From JAFMDF01 sp965222705 (GTDB lineage Bacteria > Bacteroidota > Bacteroidia > Chitinophagales > Saprospiraceae), in assembly GCA_965222705.1 (NCBI GenBank), contig CBDCUO010000032.1, forward strand, positions 124,001 through 188,000: a stretch of 64,000 nt of DNA. Direction: 5' to 3'. The notes beneath the pieces were generated by a model that was given only the letters and a program-made list of their open reading frames with translations, was not told the origin of the DNA and did not search any database. How positions within the stretch are numbered: the stretch's first letter is position 1; each line of letters starts with the position of its first letter. The translations under genes and the position numbers were made by a program. Of this stretch, positions 1 through 9,178 are shown piece by piece.

Positions 1-2177
1 ATGCCTGCGCTAACAATTTTGCCTTTAAAATTTAAATCTGCTCCCTGAAATTTATCCAAACTATTAAAACTGAAGGGCTCTAATTGAAAGTAAAAGGAGT
101 CTCGATTATAAACGCTATCTTGGTCATAGAATACATAAGAATCGGCCTTGCTTTGGAAAGAAGGAAAGATGCCTATGTTTTGACTGCCAGATTTATTAGA
201 AGGAGCATCTATTAATAAGTAACCACTTAGGTATTCGATTTCGCTTCCAATGGCTTTGGCGATAGGGTTGCCTTTTTTGTCCCTTTCTTCAGTTGGAACA
301 AATAAATTAAAATAATGAACTGAGTCCATTTTAATATTAAACATGTCGTAATTAAAAGCAAAGCCTTTGCCCTCAAATACACCATAAGCAGCAAATAGTC
401 GGCCGTCAAATTCCATATTTCGATTATCCTTGACGATTAGGGTTTTATTGGTAGGGATGGCCCCGACCCGCTGTTTTTTACTAAACTCTATATTTTTCAC
501 CCCATTGATAGCCATATCTTTATGTTTTAAATCCATAATAGCATTGGCATCGTTGGATGCTGATGTTATTTTTAGTAGGTCGTAATCTACTTTTTCCCTA
601 CTAGCATTGGCATAGTGAAACACTTTGTCTTTTACATCAATCAACTCAGATTCTTTATCGTATTTAATAAACCCTTTGGAAACCATATCGTACAGCAAAG
701 GCTGAATACTGCTAATATTGAAGCGAGAATTTAGGCGTTTGGCGTATAGTCCGGCATCGACTTGTTTAGAGCCTTCCATATCGGAAAAAACTTTTAAGGT
801 AGAAATGGGATTAACTGCTCCAAAACTTTGTAGCCTTTGATAATCACCAGCAGAAAAATATTTTAAAGACTCAAAAGCCACTTCTTTCTTGCTATTCTTG
901 CCAACAGCTATCGCCTTCTCTCCTATGGTAATCGAATCTCGGTCAATATACCAGGTAACTTTGTCTGCATCTATATTAATTTGGTGAAAAGAGGTGAAAA
1001 AAGGATTTCGATCGCTGCCTCTTTCTCCTCGACTAAAGGACAGAATTCTATTAATAATGTCAAAACGCAAATTAACAGAAGGATGAACAATCGAATCTTC
1101 CTCTACAAACAATTCAATTTCTACCCTTTCTCCAGTAATCAATTCTCCTTTTTGAATAATAAAATTTTCTGCATTGGCCCGAAAAATTAATTTTTCATTT
1201 TCATCGAAAAGCAGAATGCTGGCAGGCGCTTCTTTTGAACCACTTCCGAGGACATTTGTGCCGTGTAATTTAAAAGAACCAATGTATTTTATCCCTGGGC
1301 CCAGGTTGTCAATTTCTAATACTTTTTTAAAGTTGAATCGAGGGAAAGATTTTATTTGTTCAGAAGCGACTAATTTGTCCTGGAAAATTCCTTTTATAGA
1401 ATCTTGAAACATAGTGGGATAATAAAGCACTGCCTCTGCTACCTCATAGATCGTATTTTTTACATTGATTTCGTATCTGCCCAAATTGCAATAATGATCG
1501 GTTGATAAGCTGTGTCGTTCCCAAGTGACTTGTCCTTTTGTCCCTTTCCAAATATTTTCTAGGGGAAAAAAAGTTCCTATCGTTTTTTGAATGTAAAGAG
1601 AGTCCGTTTTTCGGGAAGCCAGCAAATCTAACTGATTAAATAAGACTTGGGGCGTTTTCTCTTTATAAATCAAATTGAAAGAATCCGCTATGGCATACCA
1701 GGAAACACCCCCGCTTTGAGAATATTTTAAAGCATTTTGTTCAAACAAGTTCGCCGAAAATTCTAAATAATCTTTGATGGGGTTTAACCTTCGTCGCTCA
1801 ATGTCCGTCATCATGCTTGATAAGACTTCATGCCATTCGATGAATCGCTGCGCTGCATTTTGCTGAGTTTTTATAAAAGTCAGCCCTTTTAAATAGGCGC
1901 TAAAATAGGGGCTGGCGGTCATTTTTAACTGAAGCATTCTGTTGCAAGTGTGTTTGATCGTATCTTGCTCCTCTACTGTAAAAGTGCCGCCCCGAAATTG
2001 CTTGCCAAACTCCTCAAAAATCTCCTGCATGACTTTTCGCTTGCTGGCGGTCATATAGTCTTTTAATTCCTCAAAAAACTGATTTTGATTTTCAGAGAAA
2101 GCTTCCAGGCGTTGGGCATTGCCAGCGAATAAAAAGGTGGTAAGTAAAAGAAAAGTGGTAAAAGCTTTTTTAGGCAT
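1..2177 (-). CDS. Large exported protein of unknown function (3' end beyond window)
   Basis: An open frame runs without a stop from an ATG at 2177 down to base 1, giving the first 725 residues of a longer protein. Residues 1-21 form a signal peptide (MPKKAF, hydrophobic core, FAGNAQ cleavage region), so it is exported. The next 100 residues are helical and charged. The remainder looks beta-rich, with phrases such as GPGIKYIGSFKLHG and short alternating strands. I recognise no catalytic motif. I recall large periplasmic hypothetical proteins of this style in Bacteroidota, but I cannot name a family. It lies 119 bp downstream of prmA on the same strand and may be co-transcribed. The start is chosen because it immediately precedes the signal peptide; an ATG at 2269 belongs to a different, shadow frame. 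The gene is certain, its function unknown. Confidence 0.85.
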   Translation of the reverse strand, partial: MPKKAFTTFLLLTTFLFAGNAQRLEAFSENQNQFFEELKDYMTASKRKVMQEIFEEFGKQFRGGTFTVEEQDTIKHTCNRMLQLKMTASPYFSAYLKGLTFIKTQQNAAQRFIEWHEVLSSMMTDIERRRLNPIKDYLEFSANLFEQNALKYSQSGGVSWYAIADSFNLIYKEKTPQVLFNQLDLLASRKTDSLYIQKTIGTFFPLENIWKGTKGQVTWERHSLSTDHYCNLGRYEINVKNTIYEVAEAVLYYPTMFQDSIKGIFQDKLVASEQIKSFPRFNFKKVLEIDNLGPGIKYIGSFKLHGTNVLGSGSKEAPASILLFDENEKLIFRANAENFIIQKGELITGERVEIELFVEEDSIVHPSVNLRFDIINRILSFSRGERGSDRNPFFTSFHQINIDADKVTWYIDRDSITIGEKAIAVGKNSKKEVAFESLKYFSAGDYQRLQSFGAVNPISTLKVFSDMEGSKQVDAGLYAKRLNSRFNISSIQPLLYDMVSKGFIKYDKESELIDVKDKVFHYANASREKVDYDLLKITSASNDANAIMDLKHKDMAINGVKNIEFSKKQRVGAIPTNKTLIVKDNRNMEFDGRLFAAYGVFEGKGFAFNYDMFNIKMDSVHYFNLFVPTEERDKKGNPIAKAIGSEIEYLSGYLLIDAPSNKSGSQNIGIFPSFQSKADSYVFYDQDSVYNRDSFYFQLEPFSFNSLDKFQGADLNFKGKIVSAG

Positions 2178-2296
2178 GTCGGATAAATTTGCTGTTGGAT
2201 ATAATGGTTTTTTTGAAGCAAATCGAGCGCATTATTGTTTTGTGGGGATTTTTCCTTTTGTAGAGTCACTTGGGGAAAACAGATGCTTTGATCTAA

Positions 2297-3112
2297 CTAA
2301 GTTTTGTTCAGCTTCATACAAATCCACTCGCCTTTTTCTAGCACCTGTTTAATAGAAAAACCGATTTTTTTCGCAGAAGTTGTAAGAAGTGATTCGTCTG
2401 CTTTTAAAAAGCCGGAGATCAATAATTGACCACCTCGTTGGGTTTTTAAAAATAACGTAGAAAGAGAATCCAAAATTACATTTCTATTAATATTTGCGAG
2501 GATAAAATCAAAGCCTTTCAGCTCAACCATTGATAGGTCTCCCAGCATAGCTTTGATAACTCCAACGTTGTTTTTAGTGCAATTTTCTAAAGTGTTTTCG
2601 TAGGAAAGCGGGTCATTGTCAATGGCGAGGATGTCTGTTGCACCTAGTTTAGCAGCTAAAATGGCGAGAATCCCCGTACCACAACCGTAATCCAATACCT
2701 TTTTATTTTTAAACTGGAGGTGCTGCATCATTTCCATAACCAAAAGGGTGGTTTCGTGATGTCCAGTGCCAAAAGCCATTTTTGGATTAATGGTGATTTG
2801 ATGTTTGACCTTTTTAAAGGTAGGATGAAAGTCTGCTCGAATGGCACAAAAATCATTGATTCGAATAGGCTTGAAACTGGATTCCCAGACCTCATTCCAA
2901 TTTTGGGAAGGAATCAGTTTGGCTTTGTAAGAAAAACCGTATTGGTCAGCTAAATTTCTTACTACTACATCATTATAGGCTGCTTCTGTAATGTAAGCTT
3001 TTATTCCAAATACTTCTTCTTCAAAACCGTCAAAAGCATATTGGCTTAATAAAGCGATTAGAATGGCTTTTTTATCAGAAGAGCTGGTAATGCTAACTTT
3101 ATAATAGTTCAT
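2297..3112 (-). CDS. prmA: Ribosomal protein L11 methyltransferase PrmA
   Basis: This 271-residue cytoplasmic enzyme transfers methyl groups from S-adenosylmethionine to ribosomal protein L11. The N-terminal part (about 1-100) matches the L11-recognition region and carries the family signature NWNEVWESSFKPI. The methyltransferase domain follows, with AFGTGHHETT before the SAM-binding loop DYGCGTGILAILAAKLGA and the later ANINRNVI motif that replaces NPPY in this family. Length is normal for Bacteroidota PrmA. Its ATG overlaps the stop of the upstream MFS gene by 4 bp (ATGA), so the two are translationally coupled in a phoH-MFS-prmA operon. Nothing appears broken. Confidence 0.95.
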   Translation of the reverse strand: MNYYKVSITSSSDKKAILIALLSQYAFDGFEEEVFGIKAYITEAAYNDVVVRNLADQYGFSYKAKLIPSQNWNEVWESSFKPIRINDFCAIRADFHPTFKKVKHQITINPKMAFGTGHHETTLLVMEMMQHLQFKNKKVLDYGCGTGILAILAAKLGATDILAIDNDPLSYENTLENCTKNNVGVIKAMLGDLSMVELKGFDFILANINRNVILDSLSTLFLKTQRGGQLLISGFLKADESLLTTSAKKIGFSIKQVLEKGEWICMKLNKT

Positions 3113-4275
3113 TGGTCGGTTTGTGGCTGAGCAACTAAAAGGGTGTTAAAGAAACTCAATATTGTCATAATTACAAAAAGAATTCCGACAAAAATCATGG
3201 CAGTTTGCAAGGTTTTCCAGTCTGCCATGAAGCCGATAATAGGTGGCCCAAACAAAAATCCGGCATAGCCGATAGTCGTTACCATACTAATACCAATGCC
3301 GGGCGCAATGCCTTTGATACTCCCTGCGGTGCTATATGCAATCGGAATGATAACGGATAAACCTAGCCCTATTAGGAACAAACTGGAAATAACAACAATC
3401 GGATAAGGAAACAAGATCATAAAAAATAGACCAATTGTAGCAACCAAGCTATTATAGGTCAATAATTTTTGGTCGCCAAAAGTGGCCCTACCTTTATCTC
3501 CGATGATTCGCCCAAGCATCATTGCTGTAGCAAATGCACCCAATCCAATAGGAGCTAGAGCTGCATCTGACAAGGCAATATTCTTCATATAATTAGTACT
3601 CCAATCTGCCATAGCTCCTTCGCCTAGCATACAGCAAAAAGCAATGATACCGATCCCCAACAATTCCTTAGTAGGCAGGCGGAAAGCAGTTTCTTTTTGC
3701 ACGCTTAAGCGGGTTGGTTTATCTGCTATTAAGTGGAAAGCGCTCCAGATAGCCAATATGGAGCCTATTGCAGCAATAATGGAAATATGTATTAATAAAG
3801 GCGTATTCCATCTGGTAAACAAAGCCCCTGCTCCTGCCCCAAGCATCATGCCCCCGCTAAAGACTGCATGAAAAGAAGACATAATGGGTTTTTTGTATAA
3901 ATTTTCCACCAAAACTGCTTGGGCATTCATGGCTACATCCATAATTCCCGTAGCCATTCCCATAATAAAAAAAAGACTGCCCAACATCCATACTTTGCCC
4001 ATAATCGTAGTAAAGGGTACCAATAAGCAAAATAGAATGGCAGATAAGGCCGTAATTTTTTTACTTCCATTTTTGACGATGAGCCAACCCGTAAAGGGCA
4101 TGGCTATCAAAGCACCTATGGCCATCACTAGCAGTACTAAGCCCGTAGTGCTATTGTCCATACCGTATATTTCTTGGAATTTGGGCAGGCGAGCTACCCA
4201 ATTGGCATAAATGAATCCATTCACCAGAAAATAGAAGTTGACCGCAAGGCGATTTTTGTCCATTTTTTGTAGCAT
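3109..4275 (-). CDS. MFS transporter, fucose permease/YbjJ-like
   Basis: A 388-residue inner-membrane protein with about 12 hydrophobic segments, typical of the major facilitator superfamily. The N-terminal stretch NGFIYANWVARLPKFQE resembles YbjJ-type and fucose permease-like carriers. The cytoplasmic loop after helix 2 reads VKNGSKKI, a degenerate form of the usual GxxxDRxGRR motif. The substrate cannot be read from the sequence. It starts 10 bp after the phoH stop and its stop overlaps the prmA start, so it is the middle gene of a three-gene operon. A start at the second Met (4263, MDKNRLAV) is equally possible. Confidence 0.88.
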   Translation of the reverse strand: MLQKMDKNRLAVNFYFLVNGFIYANWVARLPKFQEIYGMDNSTTGLVLLVMAIGALIAMPFTGWLIVKNGSKKITALSAILFCLLVPFTTIMGKVWMLGSLFFIMGMATGIMDVAMNAQAVLVENLYKKPIMSSFHAVFSGGMMLGAGAGALFTRWNTPLLIHISIIAAIGSILAIWSAFHLIADKPTRLSVQKETAFRLPTKELLGIGIIAFCCMLGEGAMADWSTNYMKNIALSDAALAPIGLGAFATAMMLGRIIGDKGRATFGDQKLLTYNSLVATIGLFFMILFPYPIVVISSLFLIGLGLSVIIPIAYSTAGSIKGIAPGIGISMVTTIGYAGFLFGPPIIGFMADWKTLQTAMIFVGILFVIMTILSFFNTLLVAQPQTDQ

Positions 4276-4285
4276 AAACTGGAAG

Positions 4286-5305
4286 TCAAGAATCGCTTTC
4301 TGTTTGTTTTTTTTGTTCTCGCTCTTCTTTTTTTCTTAATTTTTCTTCCCGTAATATATCATCTGATTTTTGGTAGGCCTTAATAATTTCTTTTACCAGT
4401 CGGTGTCGAACGACATCATTGGCATTGAGATAAACGGCTGCTATTCCGTCCAGGCTTTCCAGTAAATCAATGGCTCTTCGCAAGCCAGATTTTTGACTAT
4501 ATGGCAAGTCAACTTGAGACAAATCTCCTGTGATGATACATTTAGCAGTTGGACCAAGGCGGGTCAAAAACATCTTGATTTGAGTAGTGGTTGTATTTTG
4601 GGCTTCATCCAGGATGATGAAAGCATTATCCAGCGTTCTGCCTCGCATAAATGCCAAAGGCGCTATTTCTATCACTCGGGTATCCAGAAAATGTTGTAAT
4701 TTTTCCGTGGGGAACATGTCCTCCAGACCATCATAAAGTGGTCGTAAATAGGGATCAATTTTTTCTTTCAAATCTCCCGGCAAAAAGCCCAAACTTTCTC
4801 CTGCTTCTACGGCTGGCCGGGTTAGGATAATTTTCTTTACCACTCTGTTTTTGAGGGCTTTAACAGCTAAGGCAACTGCAGTATAGGTCTTTCCTGTTCC
4901 TGCCGGGCCAATGGCAAAAACAATGTCGTTTTTGTCCGATGCTTCTACTAGGTGGCGTTGATTTTTAGTCTTGGCTTTGATGGGCTTCCCATTTCGACCA
5001 TGAACGATAGTGGCATTGCTCGGACCGTTGCTCAGTCGAACTTCGTAGGGGTTGCCTCCATTGAGTAAATCCGTGACAGTATGGGTAGAAAGCTCTTTGT
5101 GATCTTTCAACATACGGACCATTGCCTCTAGTTTTGCCTTGGCCTTTTGAGTGTATTTTTTTTCGCCGGAAAGTTTAATATTATTACCCCTGGAAGTGAT
5201 TGTAATATCTGGAAAGGCTTCTCTGAGGAGGTTTAGTTTTGAATCTTTTTCACCATATAAAGCTACTAAATCCACATCCTCAATCTTTAGAATTATTTCG
5301 CTCAA
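4286..5305 (-). CDS. phoH: PhoH-family ATPase
   Basis: A 339-residue PhoH-like protein, a cytoplasmic P-loop ATPase linked in other bacteria to RNA metabolism and stress. The first 100 residues form the small KH-like domain common in this family. The ATPase core has Walker A GPAGTGKT at 133-140, followed by the conserved LTRPAVEAGESLGFLPGD and the Walker B IILDEAQNTT. The C-terminus is a highly charged tail (EEKLRKKEEREQKKQ) that looks disordered and could bind nucleic acid. It is the first gene of the phoH-MFS-prmA operon, with 10 bp to the next gene. The assignment is firm; the biological role is not well defined in any organism. Confidence 0.93.
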   Translation of the reverse strand: MSEIILKIEDVDLVALYGEKDSKLNLLREAFPDITITSRGNNIKLSGEKKYTQKAKAKLEAMVRMLKDHKELSTHTVTDLLNGGNPYEVRLSNGPSNATIVHGRNGKPIKAKTKNQRHLVEASDKNDIVFAIGPAGTGKTYTAVALAVKALKNRVVKKIILTRPAVEAGESLGFLPGDLKEKIDPYLRPLYDGLEDMFPTEKLQHFLDTRVIEIAPLAFMRGRTLDNAFIILDEAQNTTTTQIKMFLTRLGPTAKCIITGDLSQVDLPYSQKSGLRRAIDLLESLDGIAAVYLNANDVVRHRLVKEIIKAYQKSDDILREEKLRKKEEREQKKQTESDS

Positions 5306-5473
5306 TAGTTAGGTTAGTTGATGATTAATTAATTTTATTAAATTGAATAGTTGAAACGGAAATTAAGGCGAACAAGTTCCTTTGGCAGGATGAATTAATA
5401 AATTGCGCTTTTTGAAAAATATCAAGTCAAAGAATGTTAAGTTTATTATTTTGTCCTGCCTTTATTGATCCGA

Positions 5474-6589
5474 TTACATTTTTAAAGTCTGATTGATATA
5501 ATAATTGACCTTATTATAAATTCGCTTATATCGCAATTTGTATTTTCTGTATAAAACAGAATTATAAGAAGGTTCTTTCTTCTCTTTTATATAGCCCATG
5601 TCCTCCATCCAGTCATCACTATAAATTTTACCCAAATACCGGCTGCCATGATCCGGAAATAGCACGACGACGACATCGTCAGGGGTCAATTCTCGTTTCA
5701 TTTTATAGACTGCTTGCATAGCGGCTCCTGAAGAATACCCCACGAATAATCCTTCCCTAGAAGCTAGATTTCTGGTGCGGAAAGCACTATCTCGGTCGTG
5801 TACTTTGATCATTCGATCAATTAGCTCAAAGTTTACATTTCCAGGAATGATCGTCTTTCCCAAACCTTCTACCTTGTAGGGATAGATTTCTTGTTTATCA
5901 AAAATACCTGTTTCCCAATACCTTTTCAGTACGGAGCCATAAGCATCAACGCCCACTATTTGGATATTGGGGTTTTGTTCTTTCAAATATTTGGCCGTTC
6001 CCGAAATAGTGCCTCCGGTGCCTACACAGCACACATAATGGGTAATGCGCCCTTCGGTTTGTTCCCAAATCTCAGGACCAGTGGAGTAATAATGGGCTTT
6101 CTGATTTGCTTCATCAAAGTTTTGGTTGAGGTAGTAGGAGTTGGGAATTTCTTTATTTAGCTGCTCGGCAGTAGAATAATAGGAGGAAGGGTCTTCTGGC
6201 TTGGCATCAGAAGGACAGATAAAAACCTCTGCTCCCATGGATTGCAATAGCCTCAATTTTTCATCGGAAGCTTTACTACTTACGGTTAGCACACATTTAT
6301 AGCCTTTTATTAAGCAAACCATAGCTAGGCTGAAACCTGTATTTCCACTAGTCGCTTCAATGATTGTTGCTCCAGGTCTTATTTTTCCTTCTTGTTCTGC
6401 TTTTTCTACCATATATAAGGCTACTCGATCCTTAGAGGAGTGGCCCGGATTATGCCCTTCGACTTTTCCATAAACTTCTGCCTTAACAGGCCCTAGAGAT
6501 CGCTGAATTTTTACCAGAGGTGTATTTCCGATGGTATCCAATACACTATTATAAACCTTTGGGGAGTAAACGTTGGTGTTGAAAATCAT
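5474..6589 (-). CDS. Cysteine synthase/cystathionine beta-synthase-type PLP enzyme
   Basis: A 371-residue fold-type II PLP enzyme. The N-terminal LDTIGNTPLVKI opening is the family signature. The Schiff-base lysine is K53 in HSSKDRVALYM, where most cysteine synthases have GGSVKDR. The substrate loop is EATSGNTGFSLA, the phosphate-binding loop GTGGTISG, and VGYSSGAAM follows near residue 290. It therefore joins an activated serine or O-acetylserine to sulfide or homocysteine; the two activities cannot be separated by eye. The C-terminus has no CBS-domain pair. Instead there is a basic tail of about 35 residues (RKYKLRYKRIYNKVNYY). It is a single gene divergent from the Nudix gene, with a candidate promoter near 6704-6711. 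Confidence 0.92.
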   Translation of the reverse strand: MIFNTNVYSPKVYNSVLDTIGNTPLVKIQRSLGPVKAEVYGKVEGHNPGHSSKDRVALYMVEKAEQEGKIRPGATIIEATSGNTGFSLAMVCLIKGYKCVLTVSSKASDEKLRLLQSMGAEVFICPSDAKPEDPSSYYSTAEQLNKEIPNSYYLNQNFDEANQKAHYYSTGPEIWEQTEGRITHYVCCVGTGGTISGTAKYLKEQNPNIQIVGVDAYGSVLKRYWETGIFDKQEIYPYKVEGLGKTIIPGNVNFELIDRMIKVHDRDSAFRTRNLASREGLFVGYSSGAAMQAVYKMKRELTPDDVVVVLFPDHGSRYLGKIYSDDWMEDMGYIKEKKEPSYNSVLYRKYKLRYKRIYNKVNYYINQTLKM

Positions 6590-6703
6590 ATTTTCTTTTT
6601 TGCTGTGAGTATCTCAAGTATTGGGAATGAAGGAAAAAGAACAAGTTGAGATATATCTTTCTGTTATCCCTTTATTCCTTAACCACTTTGTTTAATCTAT
6701 TTG

Positions 6704-6711
6704 CAAAAATA
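6704..6711 (-). promoter_or_regulatory. Candidate Bacteroidota -7 element for the PLP enzyme gene
   Basis: On the minus strand these bases read TATTTTTG, matching the Bacteroidota primary-sigma -7 consensus TAnnTTTG. It lies about 115 bp before the ATG at 6589. No clear TTTG -33 element is visible at the usual spacing, so support is moderate at best. Confidence 0.35.
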
Positions 6712-6841
6712 AAAATTATCGGGGAAAGTCGGATTTTTAAATCCTCTTTCTCTTTCCTATTTCTAATGGCGAAAAGATCTCGTGGATTTTTTTTATTATC
6801 TTTTCTATTTTGCATTAATTTTTTTTCCTTAAAGTCTTTGT

Positions 6842-7264
6842 ATGACGAATATCATTGTTAAGGCTAGACTTATTCTGGAAAGAGACCATAAGGTATTGCT
6901 TTTGGCCCAAACTGGCAAGAATGGCGGAAAATTCACACTTGTAGGCGGAAAGGTGGAGAAGGGAGAGTATGCAAAGGCTGCCCTAATCAGAGAATGCCAA
7001 GAAGAAATTGGTATTCGTCTGGCATCAGACCGCCTTGATTTGGTGCATGTTTTACACAAAAAAAGAGGGTCAGGAAACAGAATAACGCTCTATTTCACGA
7101 CTAAAAACTGGAAGGGAACCATTCATGCCAGAGAAACCAAAAAGTTTAAAGGAGTTGCCTGGTTTTCTATCTACGACTTGCCTTTTAGGACTTCTCCGAC
7201 CGTTCGCCATGTTCTGGAGCAAGTAAAAATGGGGGAGCGATATTCAGAATTGTTCAAGCGATGA
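6842..7264 (+). CDS. Nudix hydrolase
   Basis: A 140-residue single-domain Nudix protein. The Nudix box spans residues 36-58 and fits GX5EX7REUXEEXGU exactly: G36, E42, R50-E51, E54-E55 and G57. Such enzymes cleave nucleoside diphosphates linked to another group, using the glutamates to hold Mg2+. The substrate (oxidised nucleotide, ADP-ribose or other) cannot be read from the box. It is a single gene, divergent from the PLP enzyme and followed by a candidate hairpin terminator at 7312-7344. The start is the only ATG in frame before the first beta strand (IIVKARLIL). Confidence 0.93.
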   Translation: MTNIIVKARLILERDHKVLLLAQTGKNGGKFTLVGGKVEKGEYAKAALIRECQEEIGIRLASDRLDLVHVLHKKRGSGNRITLYFTTKNWKGTIHARETKKFKGVAWFSIYDLPFRTSPTVRHVLEQVKMGERYSELFKR

Positions 7265-7311
7265 CAGGTTGCCCTAAGCCGCTTGTAGAGGAGCAGTTGA
7301 GCAGATTATGC

Positions 7312-7344
7312 CCGATCATTTTTGAAATGATACGGCCTGTTTTT
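7312..7344 (+). terminator. Candidate Rho-independent terminator after the Nudix gene
   Basis: ATCATTT (7315-7321) pairs with AAATGAT (7325-7331) around a TTG loop. The stem extends three further G-C pairs past a single bulged A at 7332. TGTTTTT follows at 7338-7344. It begins about 50 bp after the Nudix stop. Confidence 0.5.
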
Positions 7345-7539
7345 AGCCAAAGAGGAGATTAGTTTTGCAATTTTTTGATTATTATATTAAATTACTAGTT
7401 TTATAAAAGCCCCTCATTTCTCTAAAAGTGGAATTAATCAGAAACGAGAATAACTAAATCAAAAAAGTCTCGTAACAACGAATGGGTGTAATTCACCCAG
7501 ACCTTATCATTTCACTATTTTTCCAAAACCGATTTACTG

Positions 7540-7560
7540 AAAAGTCAGTTGCTGACTTTT
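7540..7560. promoter_or_regulatory. Perfect inverted repeat upstream of the histidine kinase
   Basis: AAAAGTCAG (7540-7548) and CTGACTTTT (7552-7560) are exact reverse complements around a 3-base TTG loop. The repeat ends 13 bp before the ATG at 7574. It could be an operator for a dimeric regulator, an RNA hairpin controlling translation of the kinase, or a late terminator. I found no second copy before the response regulator gene. Confidence 0.4.
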
Positions 7561-7573
7561 GCAAAGTGGACTA

Positions 7574-8317
7574 ATGAATAGTATTATTTCTGTTTTGCTA
7601 GTTTGCCTGATTGGCTTAAGCTATTGGCTATTGAAGCTGAGAAGGAGATGTGAACTGCTGGAAGAAACGATCAGTGAACTAAAGGAGGTGCAGGAAGCCA
7701 GGGAGGCTAGAGCAGCCTTGGAAGGAAGTGGCCAAGAAAGAAAAAGACTGGCCAAAGACTGGCATGACGGCATGGGCAATACGCTCTCTACCCTTAGGCT
7801 ATTACTTGAAAATGCTACCTTTGAAAATGAGGAAAGGCAGCAAGAAATCGTGCAATTACTGGAAGCAGCACAGCAAGAATTTCGTCAAATAGTTGATAAT
7901 GAAACGATTGAATCTTTTTCCAATCAGGCGGAAATTCTTGGAACCTTAAGGAAATGGCAAAACCAACTAAAATTGGGAAATATTAATTTTTTATATAAAA
8001 TGTATAACTTTTCCAATTTTAAAAACAACAAAATACATTTAAAAAATCAAATATATAGAATCGCTCAGGAATTACTTAGCAATATCATTAAACATGCCAA
8101 TGCGTCCAAGATAGAGCTGGAACTATTTGAAGCTAATGGAACTATCCAGTTAATTGCATCGGATAATGGAAAAGGCATAAAAACGAGTGGGCAAAAAGAG
8201 AGCTTAATTCCTGGCATTCGAGAAAGGGTTGTTAATTTAAATGGCCAATTATTGATCGACACAAACGAAGGCTTCGAAACCGTAATTAAAATAACGGTTC
8301 CTACACAATTGGAATGA
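7574..8317 (+). CDS. NarL-type sensor histidine kinase (HisKA_3)
   Basis: A 247-residue kinase with one N-terminal membrane helix (about 3-20) and no extracellular sensor domain. The phosphoacceptor is H64 in AKDWHDGMGN, the HisKA_3 signature of the NarX/DesK class. The HATPase_c part has the N box QELLSNIIKHANASK, the G1 motif SDNGKGIK and the late IPGIRERVV motif. The frame is open from a TTG at 7559, but the ATG at 7574 sits directly before the membrane helix and is chosen. The response regulator follows 200 bp downstream on the same strand, so the two are almost certainly a pair. With no sensor domain, the signal must come from the membrane helix or a partner protein. Confidence 0.9.
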   Translation: MNSIISVLLVCLIGLSYWLLKLRRRCELLEETISELKEVQEAREARAALEGSGQERKRLAKDWHDGMGNTLSTLRLLLENATFENEERQQEIVQLLEAAQQEFRQIVDNETIESFSNQAEILGTLRKWQNQLKLGNINFLYKMYNFSNFKNNKIHLKNQIYRIAQELLSNIIKHANASKIELELFEANGTIQLIASDNGKGIKTSGQKESLIPGIRERVVNLNGQLLIDTNEGFETVIKITVPTQLE

Positions 8318-8518
8318 TGATTGCCCTTGATGATATCATATTTGATAGTATTTGTTTGCTTTTAAGAGTATGATTGAGTTTTGTTTTTTAGTGCTGAAAA
8401 CGCAGCGGATAGGGCAGTTCAATTGCTTAGATTTACTCAATTTTCAAAATTTTAGGAACTCTGCCCCTTTACATATAAATTAAACATATTCTGAAATCCC
8501 TGAAATAAAAAAGTACCC

Positions 8519-9178
8519 ATGAACGATGGTATTCGAGTATTAATCGCCGATGATCATCTATTATTTTTAGATGGTTTGAAGCGGGTATTATGCGAAGCAA
8601 AAGCCTTTGATTTTGCCATAGTAGGCACAGCTACCTCTGGACAGGAGTTAATGAGGCTAGTAAAAACGACAAAACCACATATTGTTTTCCTAGATCTAAA
8701 TATGCCGGGTATGGACGGCCTAGCAGCTATGGAAGAAATAAAGGCTTGGAACAAGGAGGTGAAAGTGATCGTTGTGACCATGTATGATGATAATAAAATC
8801 GTAAAAACGGCTTTAAAATCCGGCTGTAGAGGCTATGTGCTAAAATTATATGGCAAATATGAACTTTTTTCGGCAGTAGAAGCCGTCCTTTCTGGTGATA
8901 CCTATATTGGGAAGGGCATTGACTTGACGGATCAGGGAATTCCCAAAAAGCCACAAGTAAAATTTGATGATACTTTTGTCAGAAAGCATAAACTAACCAA
9001 GAGAGAACTGGAAATATTGAAATTAATTAGCCAGGCATTGAGCAATAAGCAAATTGGAAAAGAGCTATTCATTAGCGACCAAACCGTTAGCGTTCATAGA
9101 AAAAATATTATGCGAAAACTAGGCGTCAGCAATACAGCAGGTTTGATAAAAGTAGCTTATGATAATAGTCTTATTTGA
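8519..9178 (+). CDS. NarL/LuxR-family response regulator
   Basis: A 219-residue DNA-binding response regulator. The receiver domain (about 5-125) has the acidic pair D11-D12, the phosphorylation site D59 in VFLDLNMPG, T87 and K109 in RGYVLKL. The C-terminal 65 residues form a LuxR-type helix-turn-helix (LTKRELEILKLI, NKQIGKELFISDQTVSVH). It is the expected partner of the HisKA_3 kinase 200 bp upstream. Its targets are unknown. The frame stops at 9178, where an AT-rich inverted repeat (9172-9193) overlaps the stop codon but is not followed by a T run. Confidence 0.93.
   Translation: MNDGIRVLIADDHLLFLDGLKRVLCEAKAFDFAIVGTATSGQELMRLVKTTKPHIVFLDLNMPGMDGLAAMEEIKAWNKEVKVIVVTMYDDNKIVKTALKSGCRGYVLKLYGKYELFSAVEAVLSGDTYIGKGIDLTDQGIPKKPQVKFDDTFVRKHKLTKRELEILKLISQALSNKQIGKELFISDQTVSVHRKNIMRKLGVSNTAGLIKVAYDNSLI

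Larger units (their letters stand above)
7265..7573. other. Intergenic region with terminator and palindrome
   Basis: No open frame here looks coding. It holds a candidate terminator for the Nudix gene (7312-7344) and a perfect 9-bp inverted repeat directly before the histidine kinase start (7540-7560). Confidence 0.6.
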
